The position numbers and the translations under genes are program-made. 64,000 bases of DNA from Chrysaora quinquecirrha (Eukaryota > Cnidaria > Scyphozoa > Semaeostomeae > Pelagiidae). The stretch covers positions 2,463,024 through 2,527,023 of the forward strand of contig JACTAT010000012.1 in the NCBI GenBank assembly GCA_014526335.1, written 5' to 3'. Under the pieces are notes generated by a model. That model was not told the DNA's origin. It did not search any database and saw only the letters and a list, made by a program, of their open reading frames with translations. Positions 53,690 through 63,262 of this stretch are shown here, piece after piece (the first letter of the stretch is position 1; every line of letters begins with the position of its first letter).

Positions 53690-53765
53690 CACGATAGCAC
53701 GGTCGGTAAGGTGGCGTGTATCCTGAGCTGCGATGCGGAGTCGGGAGTTCGAATCCCCTCAGAGG
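53690..53765 (+). ncRNA. tRNA-like segment of Helitron-like element E2
   Basis: TAGCACGGTCGGTAAGGTGG (D-arm-like), CTGAGCTGCGATGC and GGGAGTTCGAATCCC, a B-box that matches the pol III consensus well. Same module as in element E. No CCA-ready acceptor stem, so it is a relic or promoter rather than a working tRNA. Confidence 0.55.
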
Positions 53766-54179
53766 AAAATCTTTTCTTTTCTAATTTTTTAGACAGGGTA
53801 TTTTGGCCTGCAATCTAAGGAAGTGCCTAACCTTTGTTTTTAAACTTGACTCCCGGTAAATCGACCACGCTGAATCGTTTAAGACCAGGAGCCAAATCGA
53901 GAAATGCTTCTATCACGTGATATACGATGTCATGATGATGTCATAAAAATATATCTTTTACCCATTTTAATTCGCTTAATAGCCACTTAATATGAAAGAT
54001 AATGGTAAAAACAGATAGAACACATTTCAGAGCTTTCGATTGATATATTTTTTTGTTGCATTTCGAAGTTTAAAATATATATGATGACGTCATCCGGACC
54101 TTTGTGAGCTGGTCCTTTCATAGTGGGGATGTTGGTGAAACAATTGTGCATTTTTTGTTACCAGTATCAAATTTGGCGA

Positions 54180-54640
54180 AAAGGGGTAGTTTGACGTGCT
54201 AAAAAAGATAGGATATGTGCCCCAACCGAGAAATGCCCCCTTGTGCTATTTTAAGACTGGGGTAATTGGTACCAGGCCTCTGCATAAGCTATAACACTAG
54301 TTTTATTGCAAATTGTAATGCAAGCATCAAATTTGGCGAAAACAGGCAGTTTGACATGTTAAAAAAGATAGGATATGAACCCTGAGAAATGCCCCCTTGT
54401 GCTATTTTTATACTGGGGCAATTGGTACAAGGCCTCTACATAAGCTTGAACACTAGTTTTATTGCAAATTGAAATAAAAGCATCAAATTTTTTCGAAAAC
54501 AGGCAGTTTGACACGTTAAAAAAGATGGAATATGTGCCCCAACTGAGAAGTGCCCCCTTGTGCTATTTCTAGACTAGGGTAATAGGTACCAAACGTCTAC
54601 TTAAGCTATAGCAATAGGAGTAGTTTAAGACTGAAAAGAT
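54180..54640 (+). repeat. Tandem repeats of about 125 bp in the left arm of the foldback
   Basis: Three to four diverged units, each with AAATTTGGCGAAAA or similar, GTTTGACATGTTAAAAAAG, AGGATATG, GAGAAATGCCCCCTTGTGC and CTCTACATAAGCT. Two units appear inverted in the right arm at about 55620-55900. Confidence 0.8.
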
Positions 54641-54689
54641 AGGATACGGAGCCCAAGTGAAAAATGCTCGCTTCTGCATTTATTAGGCA

Positions 54690-55330
54690 GCGATTATGGT
54701 AACAGAAAAGAAACCTCTACGCATGCTATAACAGTTGCTATGAAATGTCGCTTTATGATAATTCCAAGCATCACTCCTTGGAATAAACCAGGCAGGAACA
54801 CCGCGATGCAAGAAACGATAACGTGTTTTGAGGTTTGTTAATTTAATGTTATATTCGAAGGCAAGCAAGGCTTCTTCAGAGTATTCGTTGGTGCCTGCTT
54901 GTTGCATGACCGTGATGACTTTTTGTCTTTTTGTAGCGCTATTCTGAGGCTTATTTTTGGTTTCCCTTCCTCCTTAACGAAATACCGAAGTATTTGAATG
55001 GTGAGATCTGCTTCGGCTGCACGCAGTTCACATCGATCTTGCCCTTGCGAACTTTTTTATGATTTTTAAGACCATCATTTCGGTCATCAGTGCTAAGTGC
55101 CACCCCAGGAGCATCATTCTCCTTGAGGTAACAACCTAATACCTACTGTAATGTCTGTGTCATCAGCGTATTTGATGTTCATGATGCAATCACCATCGAC
55201 GTTAACTCCGCTGAGAACTGCAAAAGGCAGGCCGTAGGATGTGTTCACTGTAGATATTGTAGTAGTCTGGCGATTGTACGCAGCCTTGCCTCACTCTCCA
55301 TCTGATTTCAACCTAGTCGCTGACGTCTCT
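54690..55330 (-). pseudogene. RTE-like reverse transcriptase fragment between the foldback arms
   Basis: Minus-strand frames give WRVRQGCVQSPDYYNIYSEH (motif B), then VLSGVNVDGD and the active-site box NIKYADDTDITV (about 55155-55180). The C-terminal region follows with stops (GILRLL-like), ending with a 74-codon frame at 54907-54683 (LAFEYNIKLTNLKTRYRFLH) that matches the usual 'thumb' helices. This is the kind of RT found with RTE-type endonucleases. The 5' part is absent, and it sits in the unpaired loop of the foldback, so it was probably captured or inserted there. Confidence 0.72.
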
Positions 55331-55600
55331 ATCATGTGGAATCACTGCTGTTTAACTCTTATACAGGGGCTGGATAATGCGAAGCTCTTCCTTGATAATA
55401 TCAAAGGCGGACAGCAAGAGCAGGCGATTGCTCTTTGTTTCTTTGGAATAGCGATAAATATCTGAAGAATCTCACTTTCCACAAAATTAACGCATTTTTT
55501 TTTGAAAACAGTAATGATGACCAATATCTTGTCTTTTTCAGCGTATCAAACAACCCTTATTCCCTAAGTTGGATTTCTGTATTACAATTTATAACAAAAT
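55331..55600. other. Remaining loop sequence of the foldback element
   Basis: AT-rich; no reading frame or motif recognised. Confidence 0.4.
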
Positions 55601-56400
55601 TACCATTATAGCTCATGTAGAGGTCTGGTACGGTATAAAATTATATCTGGTCAGTCTAAAAATAGCACAAGGGGGCACTTCTCGATTGGGGTTCATATCC
55701 TATCTTTTTTACCATGTCAAACTGCCTGTTTTCGCCAAATTCGATGCTTGCATTACAATTTAAAATAAAACTATTGTTATAGCTTATGTAGAGGCCTGGT
55801 ACCAATTACCCCACCCTTAAAATAGCACAAGGGGGCATTTCTCGGTTGGGGCGCATATCCTATCTTTTTTAGCACGTCAAACTACCCCTTTTCGCCAAAT
55901 TTGATACTGGTAACATAAAATGCACAATTGTCTCACCAACATCCCCACTATGAAAGGACCAGCTCAAAAAGGTCCAGATGACGTCATCATAAATATTTTA
56001 ACCTTCGAAATGCAACAAAATGTATATCAATCGAAAGCTCTCAATGTGTTCTATCTATTTTTGCCATTTTCTTTCATATTAAATGGCTATTAAGCGAATT
56101 AAAATGGGTAAATGGTATATTTTTATGACGTCATCATGATGTCGTATATCAAGTGATAGAAGCATTTCTCGATTTGGCTCCTGGTCTTAAACGATTCAGC
56201 ATGGTTGATTTACCGGGAATCAAGTTTAGAAACAAAGGTTAGGCACTTCCTTAGATTGCAGGCCAAAATACCCTGTCTATTTTTATTTCTGCTATTTTCG
56301 TGTTGAAAACGTTTTCAAAAGGCCGAGGAGACGTCTGGTAACTAAGATTTGCCTTTGGTTTAATTTTTAAGTTTGTAAAACATATATTTTTTACGTGTTG

Positions 56401-56551
56401 GTTTGATAACAGAAAATAAACAGCCACATAAGGCGTACTGTGAGCTAATAAATAAAGTTGTAGTACCAACCTCAGCGAAAAATCCCTAGGCTGTCCACAT
56501 ATGAAATTGTATCTTTAGGGGACTGGGTCCCAATAATGTGAAAGTGAAAAG
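56401..56551 (+). repeat. Left inverted terminal repeat of the Penelope-like element
   Basis: Contains AACAGCCACATAA, AGTACCAACCTCAG and GGGGACTGGGTCCCAAT. Partner at 59167-59317. Confidence 0.85.
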
Positions 56552-56639
56552 GAAAAAATGTGACTCACAAGTTGTATGTATTTTTAAACACATATATATA
56601 TAGTAAATTCAGTGTGTATTACCATTTTTCAAGGCTAGC

Positions 56640-59180
56640 TCCTCAGCCAAATTCCCATATAGAGCATGTCGGGGCTTATGATCAGTATGCTCTGTATTAT
56701 ATGAGTGCCCCCTCACTCCTGCGTGCAGGAATGATGCTAGCCAAATAGGTAACATGTAAAGAGTAATGTATCATATTTATTCTCTGATATTTGTATCGTT
56801 ATCATCAATTGTGAATTTGGTTCTGGTTTAAACATCTCGATATTTTTGTGTCTTTCCATGGCCAAAACAGGTGGTTTTGTCCAAATATGTTTTAATTCAT
56901 TATCCTCAGTAATTATGAGCCAATGTGCTTTCAGTATATTGCGAATTTTAACAGTTCTATTATCAAATGGTATAATGAATGGTAGATTTCTCCTCTTATT
57001 GGTTTCAATGTTTGGTCTCTTATTGAGTTATCCAATAGATCTCTCTGAGATAGTGTTAGAATTTTGTTAAATTGTTTATCAATCTCTTTTGGTTCATAAC
57101 CCCTGCAAACTAAGTGGCATTTTAGCGTTTTAAGCTTTGTAAACAATTCATTATCATCAGCTGTAACTTTTCTATATCTGAGTGCTTGGCTGTAAATTAC
57201 TCCTGTTTTGCTGCTCCATGGATGGAATGAATCCCTATGGAGCAGACCACATGAGTCTGTAGGTTTTTGATATAAAGAACTAGTTATAGTTCCATTTTCT
57301 TTTAGATTTATAGTTGTGTCCAAGAACCTAATCTTTTGTTTAGAGTAGGATGATTCGAACTTTATCGAATGATGTGCAGTGTTAATGTAGTCAAGGAATG
57401 TCTTTAGATCTTCAAGGGGTGTGGCCATATGAGGAATATGTCATCAATGTATATTTTCCAGATTATGAGTATTTTTCTACCTGGGGCGTTGTTTAAAAGA
57501 TTTGTTTCTATAGATGTCATGAATATATTTGCATAATTGGGGGCAAATGGACTACCCATTGCAGCCCCCTTGATTTGTTGGTAGAATTTGCCATTAAATG
57601 TGAAATAATTGTGCTTCAATATATAGTTCATCATATGTTCGATGTATTGTAATGGGAGGGGGTTGCCCCCTCCATAGTGTTGTAGGAAAGCATTAAGGCA
57701 GGCATTTATGCCCTCCTGGTGTGGAATGTTTGTATATAGAGATTTCACGTCTAAGGTAACCAGCCACGAGTTTTTAGGGACGTGGTTAGAGAGTCTCCCT
57801 GGGATACCCTCTTTGTGAATTTTCGGCTGTAAATAAAATATAGGTGCTCTGACAGTTGTGTTAGGTGTTAAGTATTTGTATAGATTTTTATTTATTAGGC
57901 CCTTGCGGACAAGGTGTATTGTTAAAGTTGTGATATGAAAGGCCATTTCAGCTGTTAGATCTCTTGTTTGTTGTATATAATATCTTTCATCAGAAAGCTG
58001 TTTGATGGCTTCGTTAAGGTACATTTGTTTAGGCCAAAGGACTATCCTTCCACCTTTATCTGCTTTGGATATAGATATATCATGCATATTTTTTAATTGC
58101 CTGAGAGCTTCTTTTTTGTCATATCTGAGATTCGGAGTATCATCATGATTTTGGGAGAAGAGATCAACGATTTCTTTTTCAACCTTTTATAAACATTAGC
58201 ATTATCAACCTTATCTGGTTGTCATATAGATTTTAGCCTGAAAGGTGTTTTTGTGTTGTTATCCAAGTCACTTTTAAAGTGATAGTGTATCATCATTCTT
58301 CTTTTGATTTCTAGGAAGGCCCTTTTCCAGTATATGCCTGTACTGGTTTAGGGGTCATAACGAATGATAGCCCCTTATTTAGAACAGATGTTTGTTGTGG
58401 TGTAAGAACCCTACTGCTCAAATTGAGAATGCTGTTGTTTTTGTTTTTATAATTTGTTTTTACCTCTCTCTTGAGGTATTTTCGCACTGAAGATTTGTGC
58501 TGTTTCGACCTTGTGCACCGTTTTCTGTTGTGGCCTAAGATTTTTCTAAGGCATGTATTATTGTGTGAGTTCTTAAACACCGGTTTTCTGATAGGTACTA
58601 TTGGAAAAAAATAATTTCGAAACTGATGATACAGAATACAACAAGAAAAAGAGAAATGTCGAGGAAACAGAACAAAATCATGAGAAATATATACAAGAAC
58701 AATTTTATAGTTTAGAGGTAATAAGTAATGACATATTTAAGGGTACAGTTTTAAAGTGTTCTCAACGATTTGTTATTTTTATTCTCTTGGACGTTTGGCA
58801 CCAGACCTAGGGCCCTCTCATGTGAAGCGGTATTGTATATTTTTTTCCATGGCCATTTTTTCTGCCGTTTTATATATTTTGTCAGAGTTATTAGTATAGC
58901 GTTTCTCAGCCATGCTTTTGTGTGCTTTAGTGCATTCCTTTTGTGCCTCACTCATGGCCTTGTGATGTTTGGCTAAAAGCCCGCACATTGTTTTAGCAAA
59001 TGTTTCCTTTACCCTCATCATTTCTGAAGAGATTTCTGAAGAAATGTCGTTTTTATATCTAATTTCTATTTTTGGTAAAAGGAACGGAGGGCATCTGTCC
59101 TTCCTTTCAGCCATAGAGTATTCATTATTTTTATCATCATGGTAGAACTGACTAGCCAGGCTGTTGCTTTTCACTTTCAC
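56640..59180 (-). pseudogene. Penelope-like reverse transcriptase, no endonuclease recognised
   Basis: An N-terminal frame (59180-58818, MKVKSNSLASQFYHDDKNNE and a Lys/Ala/Glu helical region) is followed by VLTPQQTSVLNKGLSFVMTP (58580-58311), a known Penelope signature. RT follows at 58087-57404: ISKADKGGRIVLWPKQMYLN, PIFYLQPKIHKEGIPGR, LVTLDVKSLYTNIPHQEG, IKGAAMGSPFAPNYANIFM and the active site IYIDDIFLIW. Then 57428-56931 has KIRFLDTTINLKENG, YQKPTDSCGLLHRDSFHPWS and EIDKQFNKIL, and a decayed tail (AHWLIITEDNELKHIW) to about 56640. The usual C-terminal GIY-YIG nuclease of Penelope elements is not seen. Frameshifts near 57415, 58100-58300 and 58600-58800. Confidence 0.85.
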
Positions 59181-59317
59181 ATGATTGGGACCCAGTCCCC
59201 TGAAAATACAAATTCATATGTGGAGAGACTAGGGATTTTTCCCTGAGGTTGGTACTACACCTTTATTTATTAGTTCACAGTACGCTTTATGTGGCTGTTT
59301 ATTTTCTGTTATCAAAC
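59167..59317 (-). repeat. Right inverted terminal repeat of the Penelope-like element
   Basis: Inverted partner of 56401-56551. The element's open frame starts at 59180, inside this repeat. Confidence 0.85.
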
Positions 59318-59958
59318 AAATATTTTCAATGTCTTAAAGTCACTTTGACAAAACTAGAATGCTTTTTGGAGTGACTCAAATCTTAAGATCTACTTTTTCT
59401 CATATCCTTTAAATTTATTTGCAATTCATTTCAATTTTAATTTCATCTTTGATATTAATCTAAATTTTTATTGCAGCTTAAGAAATTAGAATAATATTAT
59501 AAACTAAAGACTAATTTCACTTTCACTAATATTAACATTAAGACCAATACTCTTAAGAAAAAAATAAACGGAGGGTCCTAATTGATGGGGGGTCTGGGAA
59601 TTTCTTTTGAAATTTCAATAAACAGGGGGGTCCTTATAAGGTCCAGGGTTGAGGGAAAAATAATTAATGTAGTTTCATCCTTTCACAAGTGAAACTGTTT
59701 CTTTGAACATTAATAAATGGGGAGTCCTAATAAGGCCCTGTGAGCGGGAGAAAAACTCAAAATTAGTAAACAAGGGGACGTTTATTTGGCATCTAAGTGT
59801 ATGAAGATGAATTAAGATGATGATAAAGTTTGAGATTGACATTTTTGCATGTGCTGATAAACAACAACATTAACATCAATTGTAAGTTTCAATGTTATTT
59901 CAGATTTACATCAGGATTAACATAAAGGTTCACATTAAGACTGATTTGAAAATGAGCT

Positions 59959-60077
59959 AATGAAATATTAAATATACACATTTAGAGCATGGCATATCTA
60001 TAAACATATGGTTGTAAATATAGGGATATTTTGCATTCGAGTATTTAATGATTAGGTTATACCGATTTTGCTAGATA
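59959..60077. other. Short spacer, nothing recognised
   Basis: AT-rich, between the broken 3' end of the Helitron-like element E2 and an inverted duplication. Confidence 0.4.
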
Positions 60078-60480
60078 ATGGAGAAACTTGTTTCAAACAT
60101 GAATATGTTTTCTAGGGATATTATATATTCGAAATTTAACGAAAAGACCATGATAATTTTGCTTCGAGTGTCTATCAACTTCTGTAAATATAAAATTCAC
60201 AGATTGAATTATCTACCTATTGAAGTGGCGTCATCATGCCGAGATTCCATATTGGTTATAAAGACATCCTAGAATGGAACAATGTGGGAATAGTTTACTA
60301 TGTTTCATAACTTTTAACGAATAGCGTTTTGAAAAGGAGACGATATAGAGAGGAGAATCTGCCAGCAGATTGTCATGTTGTTTTTGAATAAAGAAGAATT
60401 TGGGGCGTCGAAAGCAACATTACACAACTAAAATAGAAGAATTACAAGAACATTATAGCAGGATAATAAAACAATATTAG
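60078..60480 (+). pseudogene. Decayed copy of an unrecognised coding fragment (left arm of an inverted duplication)
   Basis: The plus-strand frame reads INFCKYKIHRLNYLPIEVAS and, across frames, VIKDILEWNN and a trailing NYKNII-like end. The same order occurs on the minus strand at 60511-60942. The arms meet at 60430-60540, where GAATTACAAGAACATTATA is followed by its inverse TTATAATGTTCTTGTAATT. I do not recognise the family. Confidence 0.6.
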
Positions 60481-60510
60481 TTAAATTAAATTAAATTAAA
60501 TTTTTACCTG

Positions 60511-60942
60511 TTAAAAAGTTATAATGTTCTTGTAATTCCTCCAGAGGGTTATGTGTCGTTGCTTTGGGTACCCCAAAATTCCTCCATATTTTGGCTGGCT
60601 ATCCCTATCTGCTTGCAAATTTCTCTCTCTATTTCGCTCCCCATTGTACAAAACTACTTCAACATTGTTCCATTCTAAGATGTCTTTTACTACTGTTGTT
60701 GAATAACAGCATGGCAAAACCGCTGTAGCTGGTCTATAATCCAATCGGTGGATGTTGTATCGACAAAATTGAAAGGTGCGCCTCCACTCAGGCTTTAACA
60801 GCTCATATGTAACACACGGTATAAACTCTCTCTCAAAGCTAGTTTCCCCATCGCCAAACAAAATTGCCAGTTTTTGGACGCATTTATGCTCTAGAGATGT
60901 CTGAATGTATTCGACATCCATCAGCACCACTCTAGACTGCAT
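60511..60942 (-). CDS. Unrecognised 143-residue open frame (right arm of an inverted duplication)
   Basis: Open from ATG 60942 to the stop at 60511. Contains SRVVLMDVEYIQTSLEHKC, KLAILFGDGETSFEREFIP, WRRTFQFCRYNIHRLDYRP, VVKDILEWNNVEVVLYNGE and a C-terminal RNLQADRDSQPKYGGILGYP. The opening hydrophobic strand with DVE followed by a second strand could suggest a nuclease-like fold (DEDD type), but that is only a resemblance. The left arm is the more decayed copy. A splice acceptor just upstream (61-kb side) cannot be excluded; the frame at 61265-61044 may be another exon. Confidence 0.5.
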   Translation of the reverse strand: MQSRVVLMDVEYIQTSLEHKCVQKLAILFGDGETSFEREFIPCVTYELLKPEWRRTFQFCRYNIHRLDYRPATAVLPCCYSTTVVKDILEWNNVEVVLYNGERNRERNLQADRDSQPKYGGILGYPKQRHITLWRNYKNIITF

Positions 60943-61460
60943 TCTAGAATAGAAAGGTAGTATTAAAGATGTTGGAAAGTGTCTGAAGAAAGTGTTTAAT
61001 AGTGATGTTTGAATGGATAATATTTATTTACTTTCCTACTTCATCAAAAAGATCGAATAATAAAACACGGACTTAACAGGGCCTTGATGAGCAGCATTAT
61101 CTGTCTACCAAGGGTCTCCCGGGTCCAAGAATTTCTCGTACATGGAAAAGTCTTCAGCCACCTGTTCTGAAGCTCACCAAACAGCTGTTGCAACGATCGG
61201 CCTACGCTGCATGAGAGTTCTACATGGCCTCTAATGACATTGGCCAGAGCATTCGTCAATAGCAATAGCTTTCGCGTCTGAGAGGGCTGGTGTTAATTAG
61301 ACGATAAAAATGATGAACATTAATTAATTTTGTTAGTTTTATGAAATTGAATGGTTCAGTGTTCACATAAAACTATACGAAGCTTAAGTAAAAATTACAT
61401 ACCTGAACTTTCTTCCATGAACAGCTAAAAAATATAGAATTAGAAATTTAGTTGAAAGAA
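60943..61460. other. Unassigned; weak minus-strand coding signal
   Basis: A 73-codon frame at 61265-61044 (minus) has no motif I know. Neighbouring frames contain SEQVAEDFSMYEKFLDPGDP, which could be coding. It may be an upstream exon of the 60511-60942 fragment. Otherwise AT-rich. Confidence 0.35.
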
Positions 61461-61739
61461 TTGAAACGAAGAATTGAAGTGAGAGATTCTAGGCCCGACT
61501 GAATCTTGAAACTTCGTGAGTTTCACAATTTTTAGAATAAGTTATGGCCAAACAAATAAAAATGAAACATCCTTAATTAAACAAGAAATAGTTATTATAA
61601 GATAAAATGATAAGAAAACTTCATTTCTAACATTTTTCTGTTAACAAAGTAAGAATTGAAACGAAGAATGGAAGTGAGAGATTCTAGGCCTGGCCAAGTC
61701 TCAAAACTTCGAAAGTTTTGCGGTTTTTAGAATAAGTTA
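61461..61739 (+). repeat. Direct repeat pair of about 85 bp
   Basis: GAATTGAAACGAAGAATTG through TTTTTAGAATAAGTTA at 61461-61544 recurs at 61653-61739 with about ten differences. The second copy ends exactly where a Helitron-like element is inserted. The first copy continues ...GTTATGG, giving the uninterrupted A/T target. Confidence 0.85.
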
Positions 61740-62066
61740 CTAGCCCTTGCCCGTGTCTGACCACCGCAACAATAACATCAAAAATCAAAATTAAATTTGA
61801 TGCAAGTGTGCTTAAATGCGCGACTGAAATTTATTCATGCCGGCGATTGTTTCAAGTAGGACCAGTGACGCAGATCAAAGAAGAGGGGTTAGCCCCATTA
61901 CCCGAGCATCTGCAGCAGATACGAAAAAACGAAGTAGTTTTGGCTCGCCTACCCCACGGGCGACAGAGTCTTGCGAAAACGGCACATCGATATCTGGCAC
62001 GGCCTTTCCGAAACGACTCTGATAAAAAAAATGTGATAATCCTCTTCATGCATTAGTTATAAGAGA
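61740..62066 (-). mobile_element. Helitron-like element E3 (327 bp)
   Basis: Minus strand from TCTCTTATAACTAATGC (62066) to GGGCAAGGGCTAG (61740). Retains the GGGGCTAACCCCTCTTC block and the GGTGGTC box, but has lost the tRNA-like segments and the repeat array. It abuts the CTAG of E4 on its right. The 3' end is followed by T, and the empty site AAGTTA^TGG is visible in the neighbouring direct repeat. Confidence 0.75.
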
Positions 62067-62084
62067 CTAGCCCTTGCCCGTCTA

Positions 62085-62165
62085 AGACCACGGCCTCCCA
62101 AGGACTCCGCCTCAAGAGCCTCCGCCTCAAGAACCTCCACCTCAATGACCTCTGCCTCTCCACTT
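62085..62165 (-). repeat. GCCTC minisatellite near the 3' end of E4
   Basis: About six units of 14-15 bp (CCTCAAGAACCTCCG type on the plus strand). The equivalent tract in E5 is at about 63285-63370. Confidence 0.8.
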
Positions 62166-62199
62166 AGCTCCTAGTTTCTAATCTTTAGTATTTTTCCTT

Positions 62200-62540
62200 G
62201 ATCCTAGTCCAGGGTCCCTTTTCATAGTGCATGGTCTTCAGTCCCGTTCTTTTATCCTGTTCCTTACTCCTGAAATGGTCTTCAGTTCCATTCCGTGGTC
62301 TTGTTCCTCAGTCTTGTTATTGTTCATATTCCTTAGTCCTGAAATTATTCATGGTCTTCAGTCCCGTTCCTTGGTCCTGTTCCCTAGTCATGTTATTGTT
62401 CATGTTCCTTAGTCCGAGTCCGGAAATTATTCGTGGTCCAGTCCCGTACTATGGTCCTGTTCCTCAGACTAGTTATTGTTCATTCTCTGCAGTTCTGTTC
62501 CTCATCGTTTTCCTCAGTCCTGTATAGCCAGATAGACTAC
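62200..62540 (-). repeat. Degenerate minisatellite in E4
   Basis: Plus-strand text is built from CTTCAGTCCCGTTCC, CTGTTCCTCAGTC, TTGTTATTGTTCAT and CTTAGTCCTGAAAT in varying order; larger units are about 60-70 bp. Long open frames across it are a by-product of the repeat. Confidence 0.8.
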
Positions 62541-62923
62541 TGCTATCAAGGCAGCTTGAGCTTCTGTGACGGCATTTGGAAAAAGTTTTTTTGGCTTTCA
62601 AATGCGCTCTTCAAAAACCCTTTTAAAAGGGTTTTTGTTTGTTTTCTTTGAATGAAATGCACTTCTGAATAAGCTTTCGAAATGTGGTAATAGCATTTTG
62701 TTTCCATTGAAAGGGTTAAAAGCATTTGCACAACGCGATTCAAACCTGTTGACGGAATATTCATGTAAACATGGACTTTGTTTGATGAACTTTGATTGAA
62801 AAATATTAATACTAAACGAATTTTAAAATAATTCCAAAGCAAGATCGAGACGTCTCCTTGTGCTCCGAAAAGCATTTCCACCACGGAAACCAGTGAAAGA
62901 AAAAATGCTGATAGAAAACGATT

Positions 62924-63006
62924 CTCCCCTAAGTGGAATCGATCTCCTGCCTCCGACAACCTGCATCACGAAACAGGAGCCCTTACCAACAGAGCTATTT
63001 TCACGG
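62924..63006 (-). ncRNA. tRNA-like segment of E4
   Basis: Minus strand: TAGCTCTGTTGGTAAGGGC, close to a canonical D-arm/A-box (TAGCTCAGTTGG), then CCTGTTTCGTGATGCAGG, which forms a stem-loop of anticodon-arm size, then GGAGATCGATTCC (T-arm-like). The best preserved of the tRNA-like segments, but with a different sequence from those in E and E2. Confidence 0.5.
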
Positions 63007-63262
63007 GTTTCAGAATTCGATAATCCCTTTAGGAAAACAATCGGGCGATTGTTCAAACAGGCACCAACGACGCACTTCAAACAAGGGTTAGCCCCAATTA
63101 CCCTAGAAGCGAGAAGTTTGCAAAAAACGAAATGGTGATGACACGCCTACCCCACGGTCGGCCGGGCAGCGAAAAGTCCAAAAATCGTACCACTTACGAC
63201 GTCGGCGGAGCGACTAACACAAAATCGGTTGCCATGGCACTTACCATTTTAGTATATACAGA

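Larger units (their letters stand above)
53790..56279. mobile_element. Foldback DNA element with very long terminal inverted repeats (2,490 bp)
   Basis: Ends TAGACAGGGTATTTTGGCC in inverted orientation. The arms (53790 to about 54480 and about 55600-56279) are about 650-700 bp each and closely similar by eye. Flanked by TTTTT on both sides (53785-53789, 56280-56284). The host sequence of Helitron-like element E2 continues across, as shown by the uninterrupted stretch in element E (about 49665-49710). Each arm contains direct repeats of about 125 bp. Superfamily unclear: a 5-6 bp T-rich duplication is not diagnostic. No transposase seen. Confidence 0.8.
56401..59317 (-). mobile_element. Penelope-like element with 151-bp inverted terminal repeats
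   Basis: The stretch GTTTGATAACAG ... GTGAAAGTGAAAAG at 56401-56551 recurs inverted at 59167-59317 with few differences. Between them on the minus strand is a Penelope-type ORF. Inverted pseudo-LTR arrangements are known for Penelope-like elements. The surrounding Helitron-like sequence E2 resumes on the right about 200 bp further along than it stops on the left, so the insertion was accompanied by a loss of the second tRNA-like segment. Confidence 0.75.
53425..59958 (+). mobile_element. Helitron-like element E2 (3' end missing), with a foldback and a Penelope-like element inside
   Basis: Starts TCTCTCTATATTAAAATGG after the CTAG of E1. It has the family blocks CCATGGAAACCGATTTTGT, GGGGCTAACCCTTCTTTGA and the tRNA-like segment (53690-53765). 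It continues past the foldback (56285-56400, CCGAGGAGACGTCTGGTAAC) and past the Penelope-like element (59318-59958, with GGCTTTTTGGAGTGACTC and the GGGGGGTCC blocks). It breaks off at about 59958 before reaching a CTAG end. Confidence 0.7.
62067..63262 (-). mobile_element. Helitron-like element E4 (1,196 bp)
   Basis: Minus strand from TCTGTATATACTAAAATGG (63262) to GGGCAAGGGCTAG (62067). It contains GCCATGGCAACCGATTTTGT, GGGGCTAACCCTTGTTTGA, a tRNA-like segment (62924-63006), a block with CAAGGAGACGTCTCG and a minisatellite region before the 3' end. Joined head to tail with E3 and E5. Confidence 0.75.

Noticed and set aside
53690..53765. A genuine tRNA gene
   Set aside because: The T-arm is good, but no acceptor stem pairs and the anticodon arm is poor. 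The same degenerate module repeats in several elements.
62231..62527. Open frames over the minisatellites (62.2-62.5 kb and 63.57-63.94 kb) as proteins
   Set aside because: They arise because the repeat lacks stops in that frame. The encoded text is itself repetitive, has no motif and occurs in several frames at once.
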